Positions 10,120-19,711 of a DNA stretch of 64,000 nucleotides are shown here, piece by piece (the stretch's first letter is position 1; each line of letters begins with the position of its first letter). The DNA is from Scheffersomyces stipitis CBS 6054 (lineage: Eukaryota > Ascomycota > Pichiomycetes > Serinales > Debaryomycetaceae): contig NC_009043.1 of the NCBI RefSeq assembly GCF_000209165.1, positions 1,178,001 through 1,242,000 on the forward strand, written 5' to 3'. The translations under genes were made by a program, and so were the position numbers. The notes under the pieces were generated by a model, which was given only the letters and a program-made list of their open reading frames with translations, made no database searches and was not told the origin of the DNA.

Positions 10120-12609
10120 TTTGATATTGATGGATATTCTGTTGGGGATACGGAGCTTGTAACGAGCTTGACGTATAGATCTATTTAAACGCCACAGGTT
10201 GAACAAATGAGTAGGAGTGGAATCTCTGGAATAGTCAGATTTACAATGTGTAAATGTGAGTATATTTCTGCGACGCGAATGCGATGAGATAAGGCAGGGT
10301 GATAAGATCACGGGAAAGACAACAGCTATGGAACGCTTGTAAAAGGGCAATTGTTTTTGCTGAAGAAACTGCTACGAGAAGAAAAGAGAAGTTGTTTATA
10401 AACAGATCGGAAAGCAGGAATTGCCTCAGTTATAAATCACCACCACATATGTTATTTTGCAGGGGTGGTGCTATCGTAGTTTTGAGTTTTCAGTCGTGGG
10501 CCGCCGAATGCATGTGAAAACGGGATGATGCGAGAGAAACAGTGCGTGCACGTAAACGTGAGCACGCCAGATATCATGAGAGCAGGCTGGACACAGAGAA
10601 GGGTACCGTGGGATGATGGCACAATTGCCAGACAGCGGCGGTGCTGTTGGAGCATATGAGGATTGTGTGATATTTTGGGAAGCAAGCGTTTTCCAGTTTT
10701 TCTTCTGAGTTTTCCTCTTTTGACTTGTTGCTGTGTGAACCTTGGTGGATTCGCTAACAGTGTCCTCTGGCGGGCCGTATTTTCTCGCGCGGTCGGTAAT
10801 TGTTTCACTACCAGAGCCCAGCGAGACAGAACTTTACCAGAAGCAGACACTAACCAACAGCATTAAGATTGGGATCAGCTACACACGGTCGGCACGACTA
10901 GCACGCCAATCTCGAGCAACTCGGCTATACTGGCCAGTCGGGCACGCGATTCCTGAATCGGGCGCCAGTGCCAATAATAGCAATCATGTTCACGAAACCA
11001 CCCGATCCTTCTGCGAGGATTTTTTTGCACCCATTAGCGCACTACCGAGGAATAAAGCACATGCCATAGATTGCAGCCGTATTCAACCGAGAGCCAGTTC
11101 CAAGAGGGAAAGTCCGCAGATCTGGATCTCGCTATAAGGGAAGATAATGAATCTCGGACAATACAGAAAACAATCATCTCGCGTAAGCCAATGAAGACGG
11201 TTCACAGACGTTTGAAAAAACCCATTTCCAGCCTCGGTATAAATTTCTCTCCACACATTTCTCGCTACACATCTGGCGCTGTTTTCTCACTGCACATTTC
11301 TCGCTACAAATTCACTACCGCTTCTGCATTTCACCACATTTGTAGCCATTCTCGCTATTTTCCCTATTTTCGCTACTCTTCCTAGCCTGATAAGTTCACT
11401 AATACATTCTACACATTCGCCTAAAACTGCACGCTTTCTTGAAATTCCTACTCTTCCAGCAGAGTAATATTCAGTCTGCCCGGACAGACCAAAACACCAC
11501 ATCTCTGTTCTCAAAAGTTTATTCACGAGTCTACACGGGTCTAGACACCGTTGCGACAGCCCCCGGTCTCTATGTGTGTTCCAATTAGGTTGACGAACAA
11601 TATTTCCCAGATGACTCAAGAACGAGCTTCAATTCTCCGAGAAACTGGCAAACACCGAGAAAATATGCAATTGGCCAGATGGAAAGTTTGCTAATCCCAA
11701 AACCTCAGGAGGGCAGACCGTTTCTTTCTCACTGGAAGATTCCTCTCTTTCTCTTCAGCCCGACAGCCCTAATTGTAACAATTCCAAACCAACACCCAAA
11801 AGCCCCTTGCTGATTCACACACTTTTACACCATCCTACATCCCTAATGACATCATATTCTGCTTCGTATTGCGCTAATTCATCTCAACCACCACCCGTGC
11901 TATCCATGGGCTTCTTGCTCTTACTCTCGTCTCGTCACGTGAATATATCGAATTATAGCCATCTCTCTATCACCTACAATTTGCTCATGCTTCTTACCTA
12001 CGCCTCAAAATCACAGCTTCTGTTGATTCCGCTGAAAACTCTTTCTATCCGTAAACGCTCCTCGATTCGTGCCAAATATGCACGCTTTGATTGTACCACC
12101 CGTTTTTTAGATTGTTCTAGTTGGAAGATCTTATTGTTTCTTTATCTGTATGTAGTACTTAGTCAAGAGACGACGATTAACTGGCTATCTTTCCTTCCTA
12201 TTCTTTCGTTTATTCTTATCTTGTTTTCTTACTTCTGTAGACACTAATGTGGTTCTTCTTTCGAACAGAATCTACTCGAATCGAAAACTGAAATTTCAAT
12301 TGAGACTGCGAAATTATTTAAAAAGCTCTCAAAATCAAGCTGATTTAATTGCCACTTTGACCTTTATCAATTCTACATTACAAGAGCTGAATAGAATATG
12401 ATTATATGGCAAAATTGTGAAGGATACTGATATCATATCGAAATCAACACATGTAAGTTTCGTTAATCTACACTATTCTTCCTCTATCTATCAATTCTAC
12501 TCTGTGTGCTTCTCAATTCTAGTAGATCTTCATATTAATAAAGAACAAACCTATAAAAGCAATAAAGAAACAGAACTTTACGTCCCGCGGTCTAGAGGTG
12601 GGTGGTTTA
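10120..12609. other. Long intergenic stretch upstream of the perilipin-like gene
   Basis: About 2.5 kb with no gene I can support; several short frames occur on both strands, without motifs. It contains a TTTGCACCC motif (11024-11032), a CACGTG (11936-11941) and a T-rich, C-rich tract around 11240-11400 with repeated CATTTCTCGCTAC words. The left half is the promoter region of the perilipin-like gene; the right end is the 3' flank of NAP1. Confidence 0.5.
11253..11312. repeat. Short imperfect repeat of TTTCTCGCTAC words
   Basis: The word ACATTTCTCGCTACA occurs twice, about 40 bases apart, with related TTCTCGCTATTTTCC copies downstream (11350-11380). It looks like a local imperfect duplication in noncoding DNA; no function can be assigned. 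Confidence 0.5.
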
Positions 12610-13866
12610 TTACTGTTGGTTGCATTCTGGAGGGTTTTCCTTTGGTTTGCCCTCGTCCTCGCTGTCGTCCTCGTCATCTTCGTCTTCTTCACTGTCCAAC
12701 TCTTCTCCTTCTTGTCCGTCAAAGTCTTCTGGAAAGTTGTACTCAACAGCATCTCCAGTGAACCAGTCAATGGCTCTGGGGATTAAACGGTCCTTAATTT
12801 CTTCACCCAACTGGTAGTCCAATTCCAAACGGGCATCCAAGTCCTCGTCTTCCTCGTCTTCTTCGTCTTCATCGTCCTTCTCTTCTTCATCATCTTCTTC
12901 ATCCCTCTTAGGAGGCTTAGGTGGATCAAAGAAGTTGAAGAAGGATTCTGTAGGAGTCAACTTCTCGATGGTTCTGGTCTGCTTGGTGTTCTTGTTTCTC
13001 TGCTTTCTTCTTTCGATATTGATAGTAACATTGTTCTCCTTCAGCTTCCAGTTAATTTCACAGCCATCTGCATGATCGTAGACAAAGTCTCCAGAGTAAC
13101 CGAGTTCGGCCTGGTAATGGTAAGTTTTCGTCAAGATCTGGTTAGAGAAGAATTCATTCTCTTCGAACTCAAAGATCAATTCGAAGCCTGGGGTTTCCAA
13201 GTACTCCATTCTGATGTCTATCAAGTGTTCCAACACTTCCGAATCTCTGTCTGTGATGGTCTCAGATACAGTTGATAAGTTCTCCAACGATGTCAACCAG
13301 AAGCCGGGAATACCAGCAGCAGCTTCTTCGTCATCTTCTTCTTCTTCATCGTCTTCTTCTGCCTTGGAATCCTTCAATTCCTGGATCTTTGCTTCTTCGG
13401 TATCTTCGTCGTCATTTTCCTCCAATGCTTCACCTTCTTCAATCTCCTCAGTAGTGGGCTCTTCAGCGCCATTGATGATCTTTTTTCTTCTTGCATACAA
13501 AGGCTCATACTTCTTAAAGTATTTCTTCTCCAAACTCAAGAGCTCCTTCTGGAATTCAGCCTCTAACTTCATCTGCTGTTGTTGGATCGCCTTCAAACCC
13601 CAGACTCTCTTTTTGACAGACTTTGGCAAAGAGTCAATATATCCGCTCTGTGCTCCGACAAGATCCCCCAATTTGCCTTGGATCATCAGCAAAAGTGCCG
13701 GATTGTTAGCGAGTTGCTGACCAACATTTTCCTCGTTGGTTTCTTCAATCGTGGAAACGGTAGGAGGCTGCGATCTCAAATAGGAATTAGTAACCGAAGC
13801 AGGGGTGTTTTGCGGTGTTGGCGCCTTGGAAATGTCACCGTTCTTGCTCTTAATAGGACCAGACAT
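12610..13866 (-). CDS. NAP1: Nucleosome assembly protein 1
   Basis: H2A-H2B histone chaperone; it also links to mitotic cyclin function and nuclear import in yeast. The start is the ATG giving MSGPIKSK. An open frame continues 50 codons upstream, but that part is unlike Nap1 and the resulting 418 residues match the family length. Visible: the N-terminal helix NPALLLMIQGKLGDLVG, then LPKSVKKRVWGLKAIQ (start of the NAP domain), the long dimerisation helix with QKELLSLEKKYFKKYEPLY, the acidic loop, GIPGFWLTSLEN, FEFEENEFFSNQILTKTY, TPTESFFNFFDPP, and a very acidic C-terminal tail. The tail and two internal acidic runs are simple-sequence GAA/GAT tracts in the DNA. Confidence 0.95.
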   Translation of the reverse strand: MSGPIKSKNGDISKAPTPQNTPASVTNSYLRSQPPTVSTIEETNEENVGQQLANNPALLLMIQGKLGDLVGAQSGYIDSLPKSVKKRVWGLKAIQQQQMKLEAEFQKELLSLEKKYFKKYEPLYARRKKIINGAEEPTTEEIEEGEALEENDDEDTEEAKIQELKDSKAEEDDEEEEDDEEAAAGIPGFWLTSLENLSTVSETITDRDSEVLEHLIDIRMEYLETPGFELIFEFEENEFFSNQILTKTYHYQAELGYSGDFVYDHADGCEINWKLKENNVTINIERRKQRNKNTKQTRTIEKLTPTESFFNFFDPPKPPKRDEEDDEEEKDDEDEEDEEDEDLDARLELDYQLGEEIKDRLIPRAIDWFTGDAVEYNFPEDFDGQEGEELDSEEDEDDEDDSEDEGKPKENPPECNQQ

Positions 13867-14544
13867 CTTGGTGGTAGCTGGATGCAATATAAAAAGAACA
13901 ATCGAGTAGCCAATAAAGAAGTTGTGAGGCACCTGTTCTTTCTTTCTATGGAAAACAGCATATCTTTTATTGGTAAAATTCTGGAAGATGCGTCGTGTGT
14001 ACACCGGAACGGACACGCGTTTCTTTTTCGCTGTTGGGTGCGAAATTTGGACCTGATAAAGAGAATTGAAAGTAAGGGAAGCAAGATTCCTCTCTCTGGT
14101 TAGTAAGTTTGGACAGATGAAGAAGGAAAATTTGACTAATTCAGTATGAACTTGTATTTATGAATATATCTAGGATCCTCTGTGTTGCAAAAAATCAAAT
14201 TATTGTAAAATTAAAGCAAAGAGATATTTGCGCAGATTGTCAAAAACCGCTTTTCATAGATACACTAGATCAATAAAGAAATGTACTTAGCCTATCTATA
14301 GCATTGCAAAAGAAGAGCGACAAGGTAAACTGACCACGAATAGAAATATGAAACTTGTTAATTATACATTTTTTTGGAAAATCACATAGTAATTTAGAAA
14401 TGCAATTAATTGTAATTTGCATGTTCTAGTTGCAAAAGATTATTCTTTTACTTATTGCATCCGAAACATCTTCAAATTCGGCTACAACCTTCATTCATCT
14501 ACTACAACTACACATTATTCAGTCATTTCACGTTAATTAGCTAC
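13867..14544. other. Intergenic region between NAP1 and the ABC transporter
   Basis: Promoter of NAP1 on the minus strand, followed by an AT-rich 3' flank of the ABC transporter gene. A GGGTGCGAAA sequence near 14035 is one base off the motif seen in other gene-free stretches. No gene seen. Confidence 0.5.
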
Positions 14545-16956
14545 TTACTTCTGAGAAGTTAATGGAGCTGGCAACTCAATACTGGACTCAATAGCAATGT
14601 CTTCATACTTGCCATCCAAGTACTTTTCGATGTCGCTCTTTCTCTTTTCCCATTTATCTACTTGTGCTAACTTGTCTTCAATTTCATTGATCTCGTTATC
14701 GATTGACTTCAAGTTTTCTTCAGACGTCAAGTCGTGGAATTTCCAGCTGCTGTCTTCCTCAATCTCCAAGATAAAATCATGATACTTCATCAACAAGGGG
14801 CGGTGACTCAAGGTGATGAAGGTGATCTTTTTCTTCTGCAACAATTCGAAGAGGTAATCTTCCACATCGGTTGAGACAGCATTAGTGCTTTCGTCCAAGA
14901 TAACCAACTTGGGGTTCTTGAACAAAACTCTGGCAATACTCATTCTCTGCTTTTCTCCACCGCTGAACACGTCCTTCCAGTCTTTGACGACGTTGAAGTT
15001 GCCCTCTCTCTTCAACAAATACTCCAACTTGACCTCACGCAAAATATGGTACAAGAAGTCGTCATTGTAGCCCATTTCCAAGATATCGTTATAGGTGTAT
15101 GGGTAGATGATTTGGTCACGTAAGTTTCCAGTGGTGAAGTATGTCTTCTGTGGCAAATAGAAAATATCGTCATCGTTGGGTTTGGACAATAATCCACGGT
15201 ACAATGGCCATAAGCCAGCGATGATTCTAGCAATAGATGTCTTTCCACAACCGTTGGATCCCAAAATCAACAAATTCTTGTTGTGCAGCACCTGGAAGTT
15301 CAAATTTTCCACCAATGGCTCATTTTCCGAGCCTAAAGAAGAGGGAATGATCACCGAAATCTTCTCGAATCTGATCCCATCGTTGTAGTTGTTCTGGATG
15401 GTTCCATGGATGTCTGAAAAGCCAAGGGCAGAGCCAAAGTTGTATCTGGGAGAATGCACCTTGTGCAAATTGGTCAATAAATTGAACACTCTGTCGGTAT
15501 ATCCAGTCAACTGGTTGACATCCTTAATAGAGTACATCAATCTAGAGCCAGCATCTGCCAAAGACAACATCAATCTCTTGTTGATAATGAATTGTCTCAT
15601 GTTTTGTCTTTCATTCGCGGCAACAGCTTTCTTATCAGCTTTGGTGTCCGGCTTATCTTGAGCCGGCCAGATCTCGTCAAGGAATACTGGCAACCCTGCA
15701 AAAATATAACCCCAAGCAGACCAAGTGTATTTCAAGACATAATCTTCTAAAATAGAGTACGGAAACGAGATGTTGATTTCCTTATTGACATGGCTCATTA
15801 AATTTTGAAAACTCTCCTGAAGCTTGGCTTTCTCGATTATGGAGCCCTTATAGAAACCAATCTCTTCACAGTTGGTCATCAAGTTCAACTGGTCGTTGAA
15901 ATACGCTCCTTCCAAATGAGTTCTACGCGAAGACAACTTCCCAAAAGCTGGTGTAGCTCTTCTCAACAACGCTGCCGTAAGGAAGTAGTTGGCGAAAATA
16001 CCAATGATTGCACCTGTTCCTAAATTGTCCCTCAAATACACCGAGAAAAAGATCAAGTCTATGAAAGGTTTACCCATACTAGAGAACAAACCCGAGAGTG
16101 TATCACAGAATTTGGCTACATCATTAGTAATGTATTGGTCGATGTTCTGGATGTCGTTGGTGTTCAACGAGATTTTGTAGTACGCCATGACTTTGTCCAA
16201 GTACATGTCATGGATGTATCTTGTAAGGTTGGTTCTGAAGCCTAGTGAAAGTCTACTATCCAAGTACTTAATGGCGGCATTGGTGTATGAGGCTGGGAAC
16301 GCAATTAAGAGCCAATAGATCAAATCACGCGAGAATTTTCTCCCGTTGGCTGCAATCAAATTTTTAACGATCTGACCGTCTAACTTGGCTACAAGTAACG
16401 ACAACCATGTTCTCATCAAGAGGAAAAAGCACTGAGAAAGTAACAATGAGGTGTTTTTACAGTAGAACTTGGGAATCAAGATCCGCCATATGATAGCCAA
16501 CTGGCTGAGAAACTTGGAACTAAAGATGGTTCCTCTCTGCTGGCTCTGGATCTCCTGGTTGATGATGAAATTCTTGTACAAATACTTGTCAGCAGCGTAC
16601 TGGTCCAAATTAGGCTTGGGAATGATGATTCTGGACACTTTATTCTTGCCTTTCGGGATAAAGATCTCACGCGAGCCATTCTTCAATATTGTTGACGACT
16701 GTCTGATCAAAGCAGGACGTGCCAACCTTTTGTTTAGCACATATTCGTTATACTTGGTGAGGATGTTTCTCACTGTGAAGTAGGCTCCAAAACCAGCAGT
16801 AGCCACCAAAGTTGATAAGAAGAGGATAACAGGTCTTGACTGGTAGTTGATCTTGACCTTGTTGTCCTTGTAGGTGATGACGAACTCCTGGAGTAGCAAC
16901 ATCAAGTTCTTGAGATCCTGTCTCTGGTAGTGGGCGAGTCTGGAGATGTTGATCAT
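14545..16956 (-). CDS. Peroxisomal acyl-CoA ABC half-transporter (PXA1/PXA2, ABCD family)
   Basis: Half-size ABC transporter of the ALDP/ABCD family; Pxa1 and Pxa2 form a heterodimer that imports long-chain acyl-CoA into peroxisomes for beta-oxidation. The 803 residues start at the ATG giving MINISRLA; the frame extends two codons further to a TTG. It has an N-terminal hydrophobic segment (about 44-65), the ABC_membrane_2 domain (about 165-430) with the ABCD-type segment NIDQYITNDVAKF, then one nucleotide-binding domain: Walker A GSNGCGKT (566-573), signature FSGGEKQR (664-671; Phe replaces the usual Leu) and Walker B LVILDEST (684-691). The C-terminus ends in a coiled-coil-like region. Length favours PXA1, but I cannot separate the paralogues with certainty. 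Confidence 0.9.
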   Translation of the reverse strand: MINISRLAHYQRQDLKNLMLLLQEFVITYKDNKVKINYQSRPVILFLSTLVATAGFGAYFTVRNILTKYNEYVLNKRLARPALIRQSSTILKNGSREIFIPKGKNKVSRIIIPKPNLDQYAADKYLYKNFIINQEIQSQQRGTIFSSKFLSQLAIIWRILIPKFYCKNTSLLLSQCFFLLMRTWLSLLVAKLDGQIVKNLIAANGRKFSRDLIYWLLIAFPASYTNAAIKYLDSRLSLGFRTNLTRYIHDMYLDKVMAYYKISLNTNDIQNIDQYITNDVAKFCDTLSGLFSSMGKPFIDLIFFSVYLRDNLGTGAIIGIFANYFLTAALLRRATPAFGKLSSRRTHLEGAYFNDQLNLMTNCEEIGFYKGSIIEKAKLQESFQNLMSHVNKEINISFPYSILEDYVLKYTWSAWGYIFAGLPVFLDEIWPAQDKPDTKADKKAVAANERQNMRQFIINKRLMLSLADAGSRLMYSIKDVNQLTGYTDRVFNLLTNLHKVHSPRYNFGSALGFSDIHGTIQNNYNDGIRFEKISVIIPSSLGSENEPLVENLNFQVLHNKNLLILGSNGCGKTSIARIIAGLWPLYRGLLSKPNDDDIFYLPQKTYFTTGNLRDQIIYPYTYNDILEMGYNDDFLYHILREVKLEYLLKREGNFNVVKDWKDVFSGGEKQRMSIARVLFKNPKLVILDESTNAVSTDVEDYLFELLQKKKITFITLSHRPLLMKYHDFILEIEEDSSWKFHDLTSEENLKSIDNEINEIEDKLAQVDKWEKRKSDIEKYLDGKYEDIAIESSIELPAPLTSQK

Positions 16957-18198
16957 TTTCAAAAAATAGTAATATAACGATATTGATGAACTGGCAAAAA
17001 CGGATGGGAAGATCTAATGTGAAACAATGACAAAATGTAGATATCAGTATGAATGAACACTTAATGGTGAAATCCTCAGATGACTCAGACAATCCAATTG
17101 CGATCAAGTTCTATAACGTCAACTCTGTTGACTGATACTCCAGTAAAGAAGCAGAACCGTACAGATTGTTTCAGTCACTAAACGAAAATCAGGTTCACTT
17201 TTCACTCAGTATCTGATCAATATAAATACTTTTGCTGTACTGGAAAAAAACAAAACTGGAGAAAACAAAACTTGGAAATTTCCTTATTCTGTTCTAGTGG
17301 CTTTCGGCTATATAAGATTGTGTAAACAGATCTTTCACTCTGAGGTTTCTGGAAGAAGAGACAGTTGGAGATGTTTGTACCCCACAGAAAACCGTTAGTA
17401 AGAACCGAGGAAGATCACATGCATTTGAACGCTAGTTACTGCGGCACGGAGGCAATACCAAGATTAATGACAGTAGCAACGAGATGGTCTGGGACTGAAG
17501 AGGATCTGTATGCAGTAACACCAATTCTAAATAATATATTGGCTGGTTGAGAATATGATTGGTTCAGAAGGTGGTCTGGAGCGTGGGGATCGGGTGATAC
17601 CGAGAAGGCACGTTGGCAAGGATGGGAAACTGGCTTATTGGATCTTCGAGTGGGAGAGTGCGGGAAAATTGACTCAAAATAAAATTGTTTAATGAATCAT
17701 ATTGTACTATGATAGACTCAGCGAGATGAACTGGACCAATTTCGGGCCTTTGGGACTTTTCAACTTAGAGACATATGCTGTGATTCTAGAAAAATAGTGG
17801 AGTTCTGTGAAGTGTACAAGTGAAATATGGGCTCAACTGATGTGTTTTCTCGTTTAAAAATAAACGTCTGAGCTCTGATATGGTCTCCGTCTTCTCTTTC
17901 TTTTCAATATCTGATTGAAAAATGTATTCAAATCTACAATTATCATATCTACAATTATTTATTTCTGACTATCCGTCATACATTATATACAATTCTATAG
18001 TACATTATCTCCCACGCTCCTGCCCATTTATCTATATGAGTAGCAATCTCAACTAATTCTTTGATATTAAGTAGAATTGGAGAAAATCAAATACTCATCA
18101 TTCTCCAATTGTAAGACAAACTCATTCCAAATTATTGATTCACATTTTATTCCTTTCCGTTGGCAACTTTGGTACAGCAGTACTTGCTTATTCCACGA
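16957..18198. other. Intergenic region upstream of the ABC transporter gene
   Basis: About 1.2 kb. The left part is the promoter of the ABC transporter gene, which reads leftwards; the right part is the AT-rich 3' flank of the small CX9C gene. A 61-codon frame around 17365 lacks motifs and begins at a TTG. Nothing further supported. Confidence 0.55.
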
Positions 18199-18387
18199 TT
18201 ACCACTTCTTCCCTTTCAACAGTCCAGAGACACAGTTCTTGAATTTGAGAAACTCTTGTTCACAAGCGTTGGGAGCCATCATGGTGTAGTTGTTCAAAAC
18301 GCATTGACCATAAGCAGCACCTTCCGCAGCACATTTACCCGATGATTCAATGAGCTTTTTGGCCGGTCTCACACGTTTACCGGACAT
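18199..18387 (-). CDS. Twin CX9C mitochondrial protein, NDUFAF8-like complex I assembly factor
   Basis: A 62-residue protein with two exact CX9C motifs (Cys19-Cys29 and Cys42-Cys52), the pattern of intermembrane-space proteins oxidised by Mia40. The segment CAAEGAAYGQCV closely resembles the CGAEAAAYGRCV segment of human NDUFAF8 (C17orf89), a complex I assembly factor that stabilises NDUFAF5. The basic N-terminus (KRVRPAKKL) and the second motif ending in FLKFKNCV also fit. If correct, this yeast has respiratory complex I, which S. cerevisiae lacks. Too short for most gene finders, but the cysteine spacing makes it a real gene. Other small CX9C families are the main alternative. Confidence 0.8.
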   Translation of the reverse strand: MSGKRVRPAKKLIESSGKCAAEGAAYGQCVLNNYTMMAPNACEQEFLKFKNCVSGLLKGKKW

Positions 18388-18560
18388 TATAGTGATGCTG
18401 GGAGCAAAGAACTTGTTTTTGGTGTTAAAGTTCTATAAACTTTTAGACTTGTTCTTGAATGAATTCAAAAATTCAGAGAATCCCGTGCTTATCACAGGGA
18501 CAAAATCCCGTGATATAATTAAATGCTGACATGTTTTGCCTGGTAACATACTTAAAATAC

Positions 18561-18634
18561 GACTTCGTGGCCAAGTTGGCTAAGGCGTAAGACTGTTAAT
18601 CTTAAGATCGTGAGTTCGACCCTCACCGAGGTCG
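18561..18634 (+). tRNA. tRNA-Asn (anticodon GTT)
   Basis: A 74-nucleotide intronless cloverleaf. The acceptor stem GACTTCG pairs with CGAGGTC (one G-T wobble) and the discriminator base is G. The D-arm reads GCC...GGC. The anticodon stem TAAGA/TCTTA encloses CTGTTAA with anticodon GTT (Asn). The T-arm GTGAG/CTCAC encloses TTCGACC, so the B box is canonical. A T8 run follows directly as the RNA polymerase III terminator. CCA is not encoded, as expected in a eukaryote. Confidence 0.97.
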
Positions 18635-18636
18635 TC

Positions 18637-18644
18637 TTTTTTTT
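18637..18644 (+). terminator. RNA polymerase III terminator of tRNA-Asn
   Basis: A run of eight T residues beginning two bases after the mature tRNA end. Confidence 0.9.
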
Positions 18645-18852
18645 GAATACAATCAATTGCTTTAAACTTAGGGAACGTTGCTGTAAGTCTACTCGACAGA
18701 GAGCTATCCGATATTGAACTTTCCTCCCTCCCGGTGAGAACATGGGACCCTTTTGACCATCTTCTCTAGGGAGTTTGATTGAATTTGTACCTACACTTTT
18801 AATCTTAATATTTTAGGATCGTGTATTAGCAGTTATATTCAAATATCTTAGA

Positions 18853-19047
18853 TTACTTCTTTCCACTCTTCTTGATACCACTACCACCCATTGGACCACC
18901 CTTCTTGGCTCTTTCTGCCATTTCCTTCTTGGCCTGGGCATCAGCCTTTTGCTTGTTCTTGAAAGCCAAATCTTCATCGTCGAAATCTTGGGTCTTCTTC
19001 TTAGGAGCCTTTAAAGGCTTGGCCTTACCACCTTGACGTCCAGACAT
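18853..19047 (-). CDS. TMA7: Translation machinery-associated protein 7
   Basis: A 64-residue, lysine-rich protein that co-purifies with ribosomes. It matches the Tma7/CCDC72 family across its whole length: it begins MSGRQGGKAKPLK, has DEDLAFKNKQKADAQAKKE in the middle, and ends GSGIKKSGKK, the family's invariant tail. The length equals that of the S. cerevisiae protein. It is divergent from LAS17 with about 660 bases between the two starts. The start is the only reasonable ATG. Confidence 0.97.
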   Translation of the reverse strand: MSGRQGGKAKPLKAPKKKTQDFDDEDLAFKNKQKADAQAKKEMAERAKKGGPMGGSGIKKSGKK

Positions 19048-19711
19048 GTTGTATTGTAGAGAGCTGGGATGAAAAAAGAAAAGAAGAAAGAAAGAAGAGA
19101 TAACTAGATATGAATTCGAAAATCAGAGTGAAAATGCTGAAATTGAAAAGTGAGAAGCGATGGAAACGTAACCTGCAAATTCTGGAAATAGTGAGAGAGT
19201 AATCAAGTCGAGACAAAGAGCTACAATACAAATATTGGTGAAGAGATAAAAGTCCAAAAGCTACTGGAACAAATCAGACTAACCAATTGACATTGTCATG
19301 TCTTTTCTTCAGGATAAAAAGGGCAGCTGCTTGATTAATGAGACAATTCATTTCTTAGCTATAGTCAGCTTCTAGATTTTCAGTCACAGAAGAAATGGAC
19401 GGATTCCAGTTCCAAAAATTTTCACAATTTCCAAGTGTAAATATAACAAACATAGATGGGTTTATTCTGTTATAAGATCAACAACATTGGACCCAAAAGT
19501 CTCTGTCATTGGGCATATATATCTTGTACTCCTTTATAGGTTTGGTAACCCGCACTTTTTGCCCAACCTGCATTTCCCATAGCTCCACAAATTTCAACAG
19601 ATCCGAAATTCGAGATCCTCTTGTCTGTCAATATTCACCGAAAACCACCAATTGCAGCTCACAGCTCATTCCTTGCCCATTTTGTTCATCATTTAGGACA
19701 AATCACACATT
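19048..19711. other. Divergent promoter region TMA7/LAS17
   Basis: Shared upstream region of TMA7 (leftwards) and LAS17 (rightwards). It includes an A/G-rich tract near 19065-19110 just before TMA7. No gene seen. Confidence 0.6.

Noticed and set aside
11807..12247. 146-codon frame in the NAP1/perilipin intergenic region
   Set aside because: Non-ATG beginning, Leu/Ser-rich composition from pyrimidine-rich DNA, no recognisable motif.
13867..14016. 50-residue N-terminal extension of NAP1
   Set aside because: The extension is basic and hydrophobic, unlike any Nap1, and the internal ATG gives the family length and start.
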